From NCBI GenBank assembly GCA_016713235.1, contig JADJPN010000003.1, positions 372,001 through 436,000 of the forward strand: a stretch of 64,000 bases of DNA, given 5' to 3'. The stretch comes from Hyphomicrobiales bacterium (lineage in GTDB: Bacteria > Pseudomonadota > Alphaproteobacteria > Rhizobiales > Xanthobacteraceae). The translations under genes were made by a program, and so were the position numbers. Each line of letters opens with the position of its first letter. Position 1 is the stretch's first letter. Below the pieces are notes generated by a model. It was not told the DNA's origin. It ran no database searches and saw only the letters and a list, made by a program, of their open reading frames with translations. Below are positions 1 to 10,577 of this stretch, one piece after another.

Positions 1-1086
1 ACCTTTCAACGGCAGGTTCTGTTCTGGATTGGCGCGCTGCTCCTGCTTGTGCTCGCGCTGTGGATTGTGCGGGAGGTGTTGCTGCCTTTCGTGGTGGGCA
101 TCGTGCTCGCCTATTTCCTGAACCCGGTCGCTGACCGTCTCGAGCGTCTTGGCGTGAGCCGGATGGTAGCGTCGCTCACGATGGTGGCGCTTGTGCTCCT
201 GAGCTTCGTCGTGCTCGCGCTTCTGTTTCTCCCGATCCTCGGTTCGCAAATCTCTGCCTTCGTGCAGGGCTTGCCCAGCACGATCACGCGTTTGCAATCC
301 GTGCTTACCGAGGAAACACGCGATTGGCTGACCAAGATCGCCGGCGACCGCCTGCCGGACCTGAGTAAATCGCTCGGCGACATTGTCACCGAAGGCGCGA
401 AATGGATCGTGACCTTTCTCGCCTCGATCTGGGCGGGCGGACAGGCGCTGTTTTCGATCGTGACGCTGCTCGTGATCGCGCCCGTGATTGCCTTCTACGT
501 GCTCTACGATTGGCACAAGATGATCGGCACGGTCGACAACTGGGTGCCGAGGGCCAATCGCGAAACCGTGCGCGAACTTGCGCGTGAGATGGACCGTGCC
601 ATCGCGGGTTTCGTGCGCGGACAGGCGGGCGTCGGGCTGATCCTCGGCGGGTTCTATGCCCTGACGCTCACGCTTGCCGGTTTGAATTTCGGCTTTCTGA
701 TCGGAATGGTCGCCGGTCTGATCAGCTTCATTCCTTATGTCGGCTCGCTGACCGGTTTGCTGCTGGCTTCCGTCGTCGCGATTGCGCAGTTCTGGCCGGA
801 ATGGAAATGGATCCTGCTGATCATGGCGATCTTCTTCAGCGGTCAATTTATCGAAGGCTATATCCTGCAACCGAAACTCGTCGGCGAAAGCGTAGGCCTG
901 CATCCGGTCTGGCTGATGTTCGCGCTCTTTGCGTTCGGCTATCTGTTCGGCTTCGTCGGGCTCCTGCTCGCCGTGCCGCTTGCGGCCGCGATGGCGGTGC
1001 TGCTGCGTTTCGGAATCAAGCAATACATGGCGAGCGCATTTTATACTGGCGGGGCGCCGCCGAAGACGCGATCCAAGGATCGCTGA
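1..1086 (+). CDS. AI-2E family transporter / PerM-like permease (5' end outside window)
   Basis: The frame is open from base 1, so the first codons lie upstream of the window; a GTG at 49 falls inside the first membrane helix and is not a credible start. About 360 residues are visible, with a hydrophobic N-terminus, a central soluble stretch (near codons 90-140) and a run of helices in the second half containing GLISFIPYVGS, typical of the AI-2E/PerM family of inner-membrane transporters. The substrate cannot be read from sequence. The tail is basic and cytoplasmic. hdaA starts 1 nt after the stop, implying co-transcription, and perM-hdaA-ppk is a common order in Hyphomicrobiales. Confidence 0.9.
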   Translation, partial: TFQRQVLFWIGALLLLVLALWIVREVLLPFVVGIVLAYFLNPVADRLERLGVSRMVASLTMVALVLLSFVVLALLFLPILGSQISAFVQGLPSTITRLQSVLTEETRDWLTKIAGDRLPDLSKSLGDIVTEGAKWIVTFLASIWAGGQALFSIVTLLVIAPVIAFYVLYDWHKMIGTVDNWVPRANRETVRELAREMDRAIAGFVRGQAGVGLILGGFYALTLTLAGLNFGFLIGMVAGLISFIPYVGSLTGLLLASVVAIAQFWPEWKWILLIMAIFFSGQFIEGYILQPKLVGESVGLHPVWLMFALFAFGYLFGFVGLLLAVPLAAAMAVLLRFGIKQYMASAFYTGGAPPKTRSKDR

Positions 1087-1087
1087 A

Positions 1088-1777
1088 GTGCCAAGCCAAG
1101 CCGCGCGGCAACTTCCGCTCGACCTGCCGCATGTCGTCAGTTTTCACCGCGAAGACTTTCTCGAAAGCCGCGCCAACGAAGCCGCGCTTGCGATGGTCGA
1201 ACGCTGGCCGGACTGGCCGTCTTATGCGGCGGCCATCGTCGGCCCGCATGGCTCCGGAAAAAGTCATCTCGCGTCGATCTGGGCGGAGCGTGCGGGCGCG
1301 CGCATCATCCCGGCGCGATTGCTCGTGCGGGAAGACGTGCCGCGCGCGCTGACGACTGGCGCGCTGGTTGTCGAGAACCTGATGCCCGGCGATTTCGACG
1401 AACACGCGCTGTTTCATTTGTTCAATCTTGTGAAAGAAGACAGCGCGTCGATCCTCTTCACATCGGCTTATCCGCTCGAAAGCGGGATGGCGGGCTTGCC
1501 CGATCTTGCTTCGCGCTTGCGTCTGGTGCCCTCCGCGAAGCTCGACGCGCCGGACGACGCGCTGATTGCAGCGGTACTGGTGAAACTGTTTGCCGACCGG
1601 CAGGTTGCGGTCGATCAGGATTTGATCGCGTACCTGTTGCCGCGCATGGAACGTTCGCTCGGCAGCGCCCGCGAACTGGTCGCGAAAATCGACGTCGCGG
1701 CGCTTGCCGCTGGCCGGCCTGCGACGAGGGCCTTCGTTTCCGCGTTTCTACGCGAGAATACTACCATCCCTTTGTAA
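1088..1777 (+). CDS. hdaA: HdaA-like DnaA-related ATPase
   Basis: This 229-residue AAA+ protein resembles the ATPase core of DnaA but lacks the DNA-binding domain IV, as expected for Hda/HdaA, which stimulates ATP hydrolysis on DnaA and prevents re-initiation. I chose the GTG at 1088, 1 nt after the permease stop; codons further upstream would overlap that gene. Residues 8-14 (QLPLDLP) fit the beta-clamp-binding motif at the N-terminus of Hda proteins. The P-loop is GPHGSGKS near residue 47. The C-terminal helices match the sensor 2 region (RSLGSARELV). Family assignment is firm; the regulatory role is inferred from homologues. Confidence 0.88.
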   Translation: MPSQAARQLPLDLPHVVSFHREDFLESRANEAALAMVERWPDWPSYAAAIVGPHGSGKSHLASIWAERAGARIIPARLLVREDVPRALTTGALVVENLMPGDFDEHALFHLFNLVKEDSASILFTSAYPLESGMAGLPDLASRLRLVPSAKLDAPDDALIAAVLVKLFADRQVAVDQDLIAYLLPRMERSLGSARELVAKIDVAALAAGRPATRAFVSAFLRENTTIPL

Positions 1778-1821
1778 TTGTTACGCAATTTACGGTCATA
1801 TAAATTTCGTCAATTGCCCCT

Positions 1822-4079
1822 ATGATTGCGGCCAAGCGCCGGAAGGGCGCCGAGGCCAATATGAATCTCGAGATCAAACCGCAGACCGACCTCCCGCTGC
1901 CGGAGGCGAGTACTCCCGTTGCGTCCGCGGATGCGGCCGAATTGCGCGCTAAGCCCGAGCGCTTCATCAATCGCGAAATTTCCTGGCTCAGCTTCAACCG
2001 CCGCGTGCTGGAAGAAGCCGAGAACGAGAAGCATCCGCTCCTGGAGCGGCTGCGTTTTCTCTCCATCTCCGCGGCGAACTTGGATGAATTCTTCATGGTC
2101 CGCGTTGCCGGCCTCAAGGGTCAGGTGCGCGAAGGCGTCGCCACGCCGAGCCCGGATGGACTAACGCCCGCCGAACAGCTGATCGAAATCGTCGCCGAAA
2201 CCGCGAAACTTGCATCGTCGCAGCAGGAGCAGCTGCGCATCCTGCGCAAACTCTTGGCGCAGAACGGAATCGTGATCGTCGATCCGGAAGATCTCTCGAA
2301 GGCCGATCTTGCGACGCTTGAGCAGACTTTCCTGCACGAAATTTTTCCGGTGCTGACGCCGCTCTCCGTGGATCCGTCGCATCCATTCCCGTTCATTCCC
2401 AATCTCGGTTTTTCGCTTGCATTGCAGTTGTCGCGCGTGAGCGATCAGCGCGGCATGAACGCGTTGATCCGCGTGCCGGCGCAGATCGAACGCTTCGTGC
2501 GCCTGCCGGAAGGCGACGACAAGAGTCGCGCTTCATTGCGCTAGAGGCGGTGATCGGCCTCTTCACCGCGAAATTGTTTCCCGGTTATGACGTGCGCGGG
2601 CAGGGCGCCTTCCGTGTCATTCGCGATAGCGACATCGAAGTCGAAGAAGAGGCCGAAGATCTCGTGCGCGTGTTCGAAACCGCGCTGAAGCGCCGCCGCC
2701 GCGGCTCGGTGATCCGTTTCGAAGTTGAAGCATCGACGCCGCCGGAGCTTCGCGACTTCGTCGCGAACGCGCTGAACGTGAACGAATATGAGACCTTCGT
2801 CACCGAGGGCAAGCTCGCGCTGAACGAACTTTCGCAGCTTGTCTCCATCGAGCGGCGCGATCTGAAGTTCAAAACCTATAATCCACGCTTCCCGGAACGT
2901 GTCACTGATCAGGGTGGCGATTGCTTCGCCGCGATCCGTCAGAAGGATCTGATCGTCCATCACCCTTACGAGTCGTTCGATGTCGTCGTGCAGTTCCTGC
3001 GGCAGGCGGCGCTCGACCCGAACGTGATCGCAATCAAGCAGACGCTCTATCTCACATCATCCGACAGCCCGATCGTGAAGGCGCTAGCCGAGGCTGCCGA
3101 AGCCGGAAAATCCGTCACCGCGCTGGTCGAATTGAAGGCCCGCTTCGACGAAGCGGCGAACATCCGCTGGGCGCGCGACCTTGAACGCGCGGGCGTGCAG
3201 GTCGTGTTCGGCTTTATTGAGCTCAAGACCCACGCGAAGATGTCGCTGGTCGTCCGCCGCGAAGGCAAGTCGGTCACGACCTACTGCCATCTCGGCACCG
3301 GCAACTATCATCCGGTGACCGCGCGCGTGTACACCGATCTTTCTTTCTTCACTTCCGACGAAGTGATCGCGCGCGACGTCTCGCGCATCTTCAATTTCAT
3401 CACCGGCTACGCCGAGCCGCAGGGCCTCGAGGCGATGGCGGTTTCGCCGATCAGCCTGAAGCAGCGCATCCTCGATCATATTCAGCAGGAAATCGCGCAT
3501 GCACGCGCCGGCAAGCCCGCGCAGATCTGGGCCAAGATGAATTCGCTGGTCGATCCGGTGGTGATCGACGCGCTCTATGACGCGAGCCGTGCGGGCGTGG
3601 AGATCGATCTCGTGGTGCGCGGCATCTGCTGCCTGCGTCCCGGCGTCCCAGGAGTCTCCGACAACATCCGCGTCCGTTCCATCGTCGGCCGCTTCCTCGA
3701 GCACAGCCGTATTTTCTGTTTCGGCATGGGCCATGGCCTTCCGCACCGGAAAGCAGCGGTTTACATCGCATCCGCCGACCTGATGCCGCGGAACCTGGAT
3801 CGCCGCGTGGAAACGCTGGTTCCGATCCTCAATCCGACCGTGCACCAACAGGTGCTCGATCAGATCATGGTCGCTAACCTTAAGGATAACGAGCAAAGCT
3901 GGCGGGTGTTGCCCGACGGCAGTTCGGAACGCATAAAGCTCGGCGAGGGCGAGGAATCGTTCAACGCCCATCAGTATTTCATGACCAATCCGAGCCTTTC
4001 GGGACGTGGCAAATCTCTCAAAGACTCTTCTCCGCGTAGTCTCGTCCGTAAGGCGGAACGGGCAAAGCAATCCGGGTGA
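1822..4079 (+). CDS. ppk: Polyphosphate kinase PPK1 (frameshifted at about 2523)
   Basis: PPK1 reversibly makes inorganic polyphosphate from ATP. The N-terminal part (1822-2544) begins in its family's typical FINRELSWLSFN-like region and ends abruptly. The rest continues in another frame from upstream of 2529, reading RFIALEAVIGLF and then LFPGYDVRGQGAFRV. Adding one G in the AAGAG at 2521-2525 gives GDDKESRFIALEAV and a 752-residue protein of normal length. Phosphohistidine region residues are present: KTHAKMSLV and FLEHSRIFCF. ATG 1861, with GAGG a few bases upstream, is an alternative start. The ppx start overlaps the 3' end, so the two genes that make and degrade polyphosphate are coupled. 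Confidence 0.9.
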
Positions 4080-5577
4080 CGCGCCCGGGCGTCTGCCCGC
4101 GAGCAAACCGGTCGCTGTTTTCGATATCGGATCGAACTCCGTCCGTCTGGTCGTTTATGAGCGCCTGGCACGCAACCTCACGCCGCTTTTCAACGAGAAG
4201 GCGCTCTGCGGTTTGGGGCGCGAAGTCGCGACCAAAGGCAAGTTAGCCGCGGACGCCGTAGAGAAGGCGCTTTCCGCGCTCGCGCGCTTCCGTGCGCTCT
4301 GCGATGTGATGCAGGTCGGCGAAGCGATCGCTATTGCCACCGCGGCGGTACGCGACGCCAGCGACGGCCCCGAATTCATCGAGCGGGCGAAGAAAATCTG
4401 CCGCTGCGACATCGAATTGCTTTCCGGAAACCGCGAAGCCAAGCTCGCGGCCTTCGGCGTGCTTTCGGGTTCGCTCGATATTGACGGCGTGATCGGCGAT
4501 CTGGGTGGCGGCTCGCTCGAACTCGTCGATGTCAAAGGCGAGGCGATCGGCGAGGGCATCACCATGCCGCTCGGAAGTCTTTCGCTCGCAGATGTTTCCT
4601 CGCGTTCGATCAAACAGGCGGAAAAGATCGTTCGCGAAAAACTCGAAGACGAAAAGTTGCTGAAAGATTTGAAAGGCCGGACTTTTTACGCGGTCGGCGG
4701 CACGTGGCGCGCGATTGCGCGGCTGCACATGATGCAGAAGGGCTATCCGCTGCATGTGATGCACGGCTATTCGATCCCCGCGAAGGAGGCGATGGAATTC
4801 TCCAACCTCATCCACCGCGTCGATCCGGAAACGCTTTCGCGCATCGAAGTGATTTCCGAAGCGCGGCGGCCGTTGCTTGCCTACGGCTCGCTGGTGCTGG
4901 CGCAGATCGTGCGGGCAGGCAAACCCGCATCGATCATCGTTTCCGCGCTCGGGGTGCGTGAGGGCCTGCTCTACGAGAAACTCTCGGAAGACGAGCGCAA
5001 CCAGGACCCGCTGCTGGAAGCCGCGCGGGAGTTCAATTTCCTGCGTTCGCGTTCGCCCGAACACGGCGAGGAACTGATCGCCTGGACCGACAAGTTCATG
5101 GAGAGTACCGGCATCGACGAGACGCCGGACGAGATGCGGCTGCGGCACGCGGGCTGCCTGCTCGCCGACATCGGCTGGCGCGCACACCCCGATTACCGCG
5201 GCGAGCAGAGCCTCAATATCATTTCGAACGCGGCGTTTTCCGGCATCGATCATCCCGGCCGCGCTTTTCTCGCGCTCGCGGTGTTCTATCGTTATGCCGG
5301 CCTGAACGATGAAGAGCTTTCGCCGCGTATTCGTGAAATCGCGAGCACGCGTCTTTTGGATCGCGCGCGTATCTTGGGCGCGGTGATGCGCGTGGCTTAC
5401 GTCGCCAGTGCCTCGATGCCGGGCGTATTGCCGAAGTCGCCGCTGGTCGTGGAAAAGAGCGTGTTGAAACTGAAGCTTTCCGGCGAACTGGCGGCACTCG
5501 CGAGCGGGCGGCTCAACAATCGCCTGCGCCAGCTCGGGAAATTGATCGGCCGCGAGTACAAAATCGAGGTTGCCTAG
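4006..5577 (+). CDS. ppx: Ppx/GppA family exopolyphosphatase
   Basis: This is an ASKHA-fold phosphatase that releases phosphate from polyphosphate or hydrolyses pppGpp. Motifs: VAVFDIGSNSVRLVVYE (phosphate 1 loop), ATAAVRDASDG, and GDLGGGSLEL (phosphate 2 loop), followed by an HD-like C-terminal half. With the GTG at 4006 the product is 523 residues and overlaps ppk by 74 nt. The conserved domain begins only about 35 residues in, so a later start cannot be excluded. The ppk-ppx overlap suggests translational coupling. The stop TAG shares the palindrome CTAG (5574-5577) with the stop of the convergent rnd gene. Confidence 0.92.
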   Translation: MANLSKTLLRVVSSVRRNGQSNPGDAPGRLPASKPVAVFDIGSNSVRLVVYERLARNLTPLFNEKALCGLGREVATKGKLAADAVEKALSALARFRALCDVMQVGEAIAIATAAVRDASDGPEFIERAKKICRCDIELLSGNREAKLAAFGVLSGSLDIDGVIGDLGGGSLELVDVKGEAIGEGITMPLGSLSLADVSSRSIKQAEKIVREKLEDEKLLKDLKGRTFYAVGGTWRAIARLHMMQKGYPLHVMHGYSIPAKEAMEFSNLIHRVDPETLSRIEVISEARRPLLAYGSLVLAQIVRAGKPASIIVSALGVREGLLYEKLSEDERNQDPLLEAAREFNFLRSRSPEHGEELIAWTDKFMESTGIDETPDEMRLRHAGCLLADIGWRAHPDYRGEQSLNIISNAAFSGIDHPGRAFLALAVFYRYAGLNDEELSPRIREIASTRLLDRARILGAVMRVAYVASASMPGVLPKSPLVVEKSVLKLKLSGELAALASGRLNNRLRQLGKLIGREYKIEVA

Positions 5578-6722
5578 ATTTCCTTCGCAATCACGCGGCC
5601 GTCTTCGATCGCGAGCGAGACTTCGCCGCGCTTCAGCTTCAATGCGCGCTGACCGAACAACTCGCGGCGCCAGCCTTTCAACGCTTCGATGTCGGCATTG
5701 TCGTCGAGTGCGATCGCTTCGAGATCGTCGGCGCTGGCAATCACGCGCGCGGCGACACCATTCTGCTCCGCCGTCATGCGAAGAAGTACACGTAGCAATT
5801 CGACGGTCGCGGACGCGCCGTTTGAGAGCGGCTTGTAGCGTTCGAATTTCGGGAGCGTTTCCGGATCGCGCGCAAGACCCGCGGCGACTGCCTGCAAGAT
5901 ACCTTCGCCGGAGCGCGAGCGTTCGAAGCCCTTCGGGATCGAGCGCAATTGCCCGAGCGCCTCGGCTGTCTTTGGCTGCTGGATCGCGATCTCGCCGATC
6001 ACGTCGTCCTTGACGATGCGCCCGCGCGGGACGTCGCGTGATTGCGCCTCGCGCTCGCGCCACGCCGCGACTTCCACCAACACCGCTATCTCTTTTGGCT
6101 TACGCACGCGCGTCTTCAGACGCCGCCACGCATTCTCGGGATGCTGCTCGTAGGTCGAAGGCGAGGTGAGAATCTGCATCTCGCTCTCTAACCAGCTCGT
6201 GCGGTTCTTCTTCTCGAGATCGGCTTTGAGATTTGCATACACGTCGCGCAGGTGGGTCACGTCCGCGACGGCATAGGTCACTTGCTGTTGCGTCAGCGGA
6301 CGGCGTGCCCAATCCGTGAAGCGCGAAGACTTGTCGATTTGTCCGCCGGTCGTGCGCTGCACGAGCTGATCGTAGGAAATGGAGTCGCCGTAGCCGAGCA
6401 CCATCGCGGCGACCTGGCTGTCGAAGATCGGATGCGGGATGGTCTTCGCGCGATGCCAGACGATTTCGATGTCCTGCCGTGCGGCATGAAAAACCTTCAC
6501 GACCTTCTCGTTGTTCATCAGTGAGAAGAACGATGTGAGGTCGAGGCCATCGGCCAGCGAGTCGATCACGACCGCTTCATCGGTCGAGGCGAGCTGCACG
6601 ACGCAGAGCTTGGGCCAGAACGTCGTCTCGCGCAGGAATTCGGTGTCGACGGTAACGAAAGGATGTTTCGAAAGTCGTTCACATGCCGCGTTCAGCGCGG
6701 CGGTGGTCGTAATCAAATCCAT
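5574..6722 (-). CDS. rnd: Ribonuclease D
   Basis: RNase D is a 3'-5' exoribonuclease that trims tRNA precursors. The DEDDy catalytic residues are visible: FVTVDTEF (D, E), VFHAARQDIE (D) and YAVADVTHL (Y, D). Two HRDC-like helical regions follow in the C-terminal half. I start at ATG 6722 (MDLITTTAAL), giving 382 residues; a start at 6761 would add 13 unconserved residues. The stop codon overlaps that of ppx. In related genomes rnd and aspS are close neighbours; here about 6 kb of other genes lie between them. Confidence 0.93.
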   Translation of the reverse strand: MDLITTTAALNAACERLSKHPFVTVDTEFLRETTFWPKLCVVQLASTDEAVVIDSLADGLDLTSFFSLMNNEKVVKVFHAARQDIEIVWHRAKTIPHPIFDSQVAAMVLGYGDSISYDQLVQRTTGGQIDKSSRFTDWARRPLTQQQVTYAVADVTHLRDVYANLKADLEKKNRTSWLESEMQILTSPSTYEQHPENAWRRLKTRVRKPKEIAVLVEVAAWREREAQSRDVPRGRIVKDDVIGEIAIQQPKTAEALGQLRSIPKGFERSRSGEGILQAVAAGLARDPETLPKFERYKPLSNGASATVELLRVLLRMTAEQNGVAARVIASADDLEAIALDDNADIEALKGWRRELFGQRALKLKRGEVSLAIEDGRVIAKEI

Positions 6723-6768
6723 GGCGGGTGATAGCCGCGCGACGCACGCCCGTAAACCCACCCAAAGG

Positions 6769-8411
6769 TCACACGCCGCGGTTCTTCGGCATCAGGATGA
6801 ATTCCCAAGGGGAGGGCATCGGCCCGACCGGCACGTCGATCAGCGTCGGCCCATCGCGGCGCTTGAACGCGCGCTTCAGCGCTCCCCGCAATTCCTCGGC
6901 GTTGCGTGCGCGTTCGGCAGCAGCCCCGAAGCTCTCCGCGAATTTCACGAAGTCGGGGTTGGCAAGGTCGCTTGCGATCAGCCGGTTGCCGAACTGCTCC
7001 TCCTGGATGCGGCGCACATTGCCGAACGAGCCGTCGGAAAACACGATCGCGACGAGCGGTATCCGGTGCCGGATCGCGGTCGCAAGTTCGTTCGCCGTGT
7101 ACAGGAAGCCGCCGTCGCCGTTGATCGAGACGACCGGCACGTCGCGCCGCGCATCCTGTGCCCCGAGCGCGGTGGCAAAACCCCAGCCGAGGTTGTCCTG
7201 ATAGCCGGGGGAAAGAAACGTGCGGGGCTTGTAAACCGGCAGCATGAGCCGCGCGGCGAAGCCCATTTGCGTCACTTCATCGACGAAGATGCCGTCTTCC
7301 GGCAGTTCGTCGAGGATTGCATCGAGGAACGCTTTCTGCGGCGCGATCTTCTCGAAGCGCTGGTTCATCTTCGCGTGGCGCTCGTGCATTTCGTCTGCGC
7401 GTGCGCCGCGCTTCGAGAGAAAAGATGGAAGCACCTCGACCAGACGTTTCAAAATGGGTTGCGCATCGCCGACAAGTGAAACCGCGGGCTTCTGAATACG
7501 CGCCGGTTCGTCTTTGTCGGCATCGACACGAATGACATCGATGTTGTCGTCCATGCCCCAATGCATCATCGGGTAGATCATGTGCGTGCCGACGCCGAGG
7601 GCGACATCCGCTTCGCCCCAGAGCTCGCGGCCCAGAGGCAGCGTCACGCTGAAGGGCGATTTGCTGGAGAGCACGCCGCGTCCGCGCCGATAGCCGAGCA
7701 CGGGGGCTTGCAACATCTCCGCGAGTTTCGTGATTTCTTGGGACGCGCCCTGTGCGCCGCCGCCGCAGATGATCAGCGGACGCTTGGAATTTGCCAGACG
7801 CTTCGCGGCTTCCTTGATTGCATCTTCGTCGATCGCAACTTGCTGTAAGGGAAGGGGCGCCGTGATCGTCTGGTCCGCGCTCTTTCTTCCCCACATGTCG
7901 ATAGCGCATTCGACTGCCGCGGGGCCGGGACGATTGGAATAAAGCGATTGGATCGCCTGCGCGATGAGATGAGAGGCTTCCTCGGGTTTTTTCACACGCG
8001 CGGAGAAATCCACGAGCCGCGCGAGGATGCCGGCCTGATCCTTGATCTCGTGAAGATGCGAGAGGCCCTTGCCGATGTCTCCGTCGGGGATCTGTCCGAT
8101 CAAGGCCAGCACCGGCGCATTCATCGAATAGGCCGTGAGCAACGCGGCGGATGTGTTCAGCAGGCCAGGTCCGGGAACCACCGCATAAGGTTGCGGCTTG
8201 TTGGTCGCCAGCGCCGCGCCGAGCGCCATATAGGCCGCGCCTTGTTCGTGGCGCGAATGCACGGTGCGGATCTTGTCGCCTGCGCGGAATACGGCGTCGA
8301 AGAAATGATCGTTATGAACGCCGGGCAGCGCGTACAGCGTGTTGATGCCGTGAGCGAGGAGGAGGCGACGGTCAGATCGGCGGCGGGAGGACTTTTTTCT
8401 TCAACCTTCAC
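6769..8411 (-). CDS. Thiamine diphosphate-dependent enzyme, acetolactate synthase-like (frameshifted near 8360)
   Basis: This has the three-domain architecture of the acetolactate synthase/benzoylformate decarboxylase superfamily. The catalytic Glu sits in RHEQGAAY. The C-terminal ThDP motif starts NGDGGFLYTANE and runs to FSDGSFGNV. The N-terminus (GTG 8411, MKVEEKSPPAADLTVA) and the rest (LAHGINTLYALPG onward) are in different frames; one missing base in the CTCC-rich stretch at about 8356-8366 reconnects them to give 547 residues. Exact substrate is unknown: I see no reason to prefer true acetolactate synthase over a related 2-oxoacid or glyoxylate carboligase. Confidence 0.85.
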
Positions 8412-8644
8412 TGAAGGCTAAACATAAAAGCCACGAAGGCCTTGTAAAATCGCCCCGAATAAGCCACATGAGCCACATCTAAGGACTTACACGGGCCGCG
8501 TGACGAAGCCAAAGCAGGCTTACCGCCCGTCCTTATCAGAGCGATTTTCCTGACTTCCCAGGCCACGCGGGGTGTCTATCAACCCCCGCGATTCGCGGTT
8601 TTCGCCTGATCGGCGAAGACCAGCGCGTCGCCTGTTATGAAAGA
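8412..8644. other. Intergenic leader between the ThDP gene and rhlE
   Basis: No convincing gene is present in these 233 bases. Two hairpins lie just upstream of rhlE: arms GCGGGG/CCCCGC around 8566-8589, and TTCGCC/GGCGAA around 8600-8616 with a 5-base loop. They would form a structured leader on the helicase mRNA. Regulation through it is inference only. Confidence 0.4.
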
Positions 8645-10244
8645 ATGACGTTGAATTCATTTGCAGAACTTGGCCTTGCCGCCCCAATCGCGCGTGCGCT
8701 GGCCGAAGAGAACTACACCACCCCGACCCCGATTCAGTCGCAAGCCATCCCGCCCGTAATGTCGGGCCGCGATCTTGTCGGCATCGCGCAGACCGGCACC
8801 GGCAAGACCGCCGCTTTCGCGCTTCCCATCCTCAATCATCTCGCGGTCAATCGCAGCGGGCTCACGAAGAAGTCGGCGCGCATTCTCGTGCTGTCGCCGA
8901 CGCGAGCTTTCCGGCCAGATCACCGACAGCTTCAAGACCTACGGCCGTCATCTCAAGCTTTCGACCACGCTTGCCATTGGCGGCGTCAACATCGGCCGCC
9001 AGATCAAGGCGCTCACGAACGGCGTCGATATTCTGGTCGCGACCCCGGGCCGCTTGCTCGACCTCGTGAATTCGAAAGCGATCCGCCTTGATCGCATCGA
9101 AGTCTTCGTGCTCGACGAAGCCGACCGTATGTTGGACATGGGCTTCATCGGCGACATTCGTAAGATTGCGAAGATGCTGCCCGAGAAGCGACAGACGCTG
9201 TTCTTCTCGGCGACCATGCCGAACGAGATCGAGCATCTGGTCGCGCAGTTCCTGAAAGAACCGGTGCGCGTTGCCGTGACGCCGGTTGCAAAGACCGCGG
9301 ACAAGGTTGAGCAGCGTGTCATTCTCATCGAGAAGAATGGCAAGACCGGCTTGCTGGTCGAGCTGTTGAAGGCCGAGCCGATTGACCGCGCACTGGTCTT
9401 CACGCGCACGAAGCACGGCGCCGATAAAGTTGTGAAATCGTTGCAGAACGCCGGTATTGCGTCCGATGCGATCCATGGCAACAAATCGCAGAACCAGCGC
9501 GAGCGTGCGCTCGGCACATTCCGCTCCGGCAAGGTGCGGGTGCTGGTTGCGACCGATATCGCCGCGCGCGGTATCGACGTCGATGGCGTCAGCCACGTCA
9601 TCAATTTCGACATGCCGAATATTCCGGAAAGCTATGTTCATCGCATCGGCCGCACTGCGCGCGCCGGCGCCGAGGGCATTGCGATCTCGTTCGTGGCAAA
9701 CGACGAGCGGGCATTCCTGCGCGACATCGAGCGTCTGACCAAGATTTCGATCCCGTCCACGGATCGCCGCCTGAACCCGTCAATTGGTGAGCCGAAAGGC
9801 GAGAGCCGCGGCTGCCGCAACGGCCAGTCCCAGGATCGCAACAAGGGCCGCAATCGCAACCGGCGCGGCAAGAATCCGCATCGTGGGCAGGGTCCTCGCG
9901 ACGATCAGCGTCCGCGTCCCGAAGGTGAGCGCAATCAGGAACAGCACGCCGGCGATCGTCAGCAGCGTTCGCAGCATAATGGCGAGCGCAAGCACGAGCA
10001 GCGTGCGGACCACCGTGCGCCACGCCCGCATAATGGCGAGCGCAAGCATGAAGGGCGTCCGGAGCATCGCTCCCAGCGTCCGCACCAGCATTCCAAGTCG
10101 GAACCCCGGCAACACAATAACAACCGTAATAACCAAACTCAGCCAAAGGCAGAGAACGGTGGACAGCTCACCGGCGTTGCCTTTATGAACCGCAAACCGA
10201 AGCGCCGCGGCGGGCATCAGCAGCCGCACCCCGCGCAAAACTAG
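8645..10244 (+). CDS. rhlE: DEAD-box ATP-dependent RNA helicase, RhlE type (frameshifted near 8903)
   Basis: RNA helicase for structured RNA, ribosome assembly and mRNA turnover. Motifs in order: Q-motif (TTPTPIQSQAIP), I (AQTGTGKT), Ia (SPTREL once corrected), Ib (TPGRLLD), II (DEAD), III (SAT), IV-V (ARGIDV), VI (HRIGRTARAG). The reading frame breaks at 8901-8905, where ACGCGAGCTT should read ACGCGCGAGCTT: a CG dinucleotide has been lost. The corrected product is 533 residues. The last 130 or so residues are a disordered tail rich in R, N, Q, H and G with GERKHE-type repeats, as in many alphaproteobacterial RhlE proteins. infA follows after 8 nt. Confidence 0.9.
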
Positions 10245-10252
10245 GGACGCTC

Positions 10253-10534
10253 ATGGCGAAAGAAGATCTCATCGAATTCGAAGGTGTCGTGACGGAAGTG
10301 CTTCCGGACGGCAACTACCGCGTGAAACTCGACAACGAACACGTCATACTCGCTTACGCGGCCGGCAAGATGAAGAAGCACCGCATCCGCACGCTCGAAG
10401 GCGATCGCGTTACCGTCGAGATGTCGCCTTACGATCTGGGCCGTGGCCGCATTTCATTCCGCCACAAGGGCGATGCGCCGGTCGTGGCGCCTGGCGCGCA
10501 GCGCAAGCCGCAGTTTCGTGGCGGCCGCCGGTAA
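10253..10534 (+). CDS. infA: Translation initiation factor IF-1
   Basis: IF-1 binds the ribosomal A site during initiation. The 93-residue protein shows the S1/OB-fold pattern: MAKEDLIEFEGVV, then LPDGNYRVKLDN and GKMKKHRIR, and SPYDLGRGRISFR. It is longer than E. coli IF-1 because of a basic C-terminal extension ending RGGRR, which is unusual enough that this could be a second IF-1-like paralogue. It starts 8 nt after rhlE and is followed by a strong terminator, so the two probably share a transcript. Confidence 0.93.
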   Translation: MAKEDLIEFEGVVTEVLPDGNYRVKLDNEHVILAYAAGKMKKHRIRTLEGDRVTVEMSPYDLGRGRISFRHKGDAPVVAPGAQRKPQFRGGRR

Positions 10535-10547
10535 GAATAAGAAAAAG

Positions 10548-10577
10548 ACGCGGCGCTTGCGCCGCGTTTTCTTTTTT
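10548..10577 (+). terminator. Rho-independent terminator after infA
   Basis: Arms ACGCGGC and GCCGCGT around a short GC-rich loop, followed by TTTTCTTTTTT. It lies 14 nt past the infA stop. Confidence 0.85.

Noticed and set aside
2515..2530. Programmed ribosomal frameshift in ppk
   Set aside because: No slippery heptamer or downstream stem; the same kind of break recurs in many unrelated genes in the window, pointing to a common technical cause.
4243..6063. Open frame of about 600 codons on the minus strand
   Set aside because: It runs opposite ppx and rnd, both clearly recognised; the translation is Arg/Ala-rich with no family pattern. Mirror of GC-rich coding sequence.
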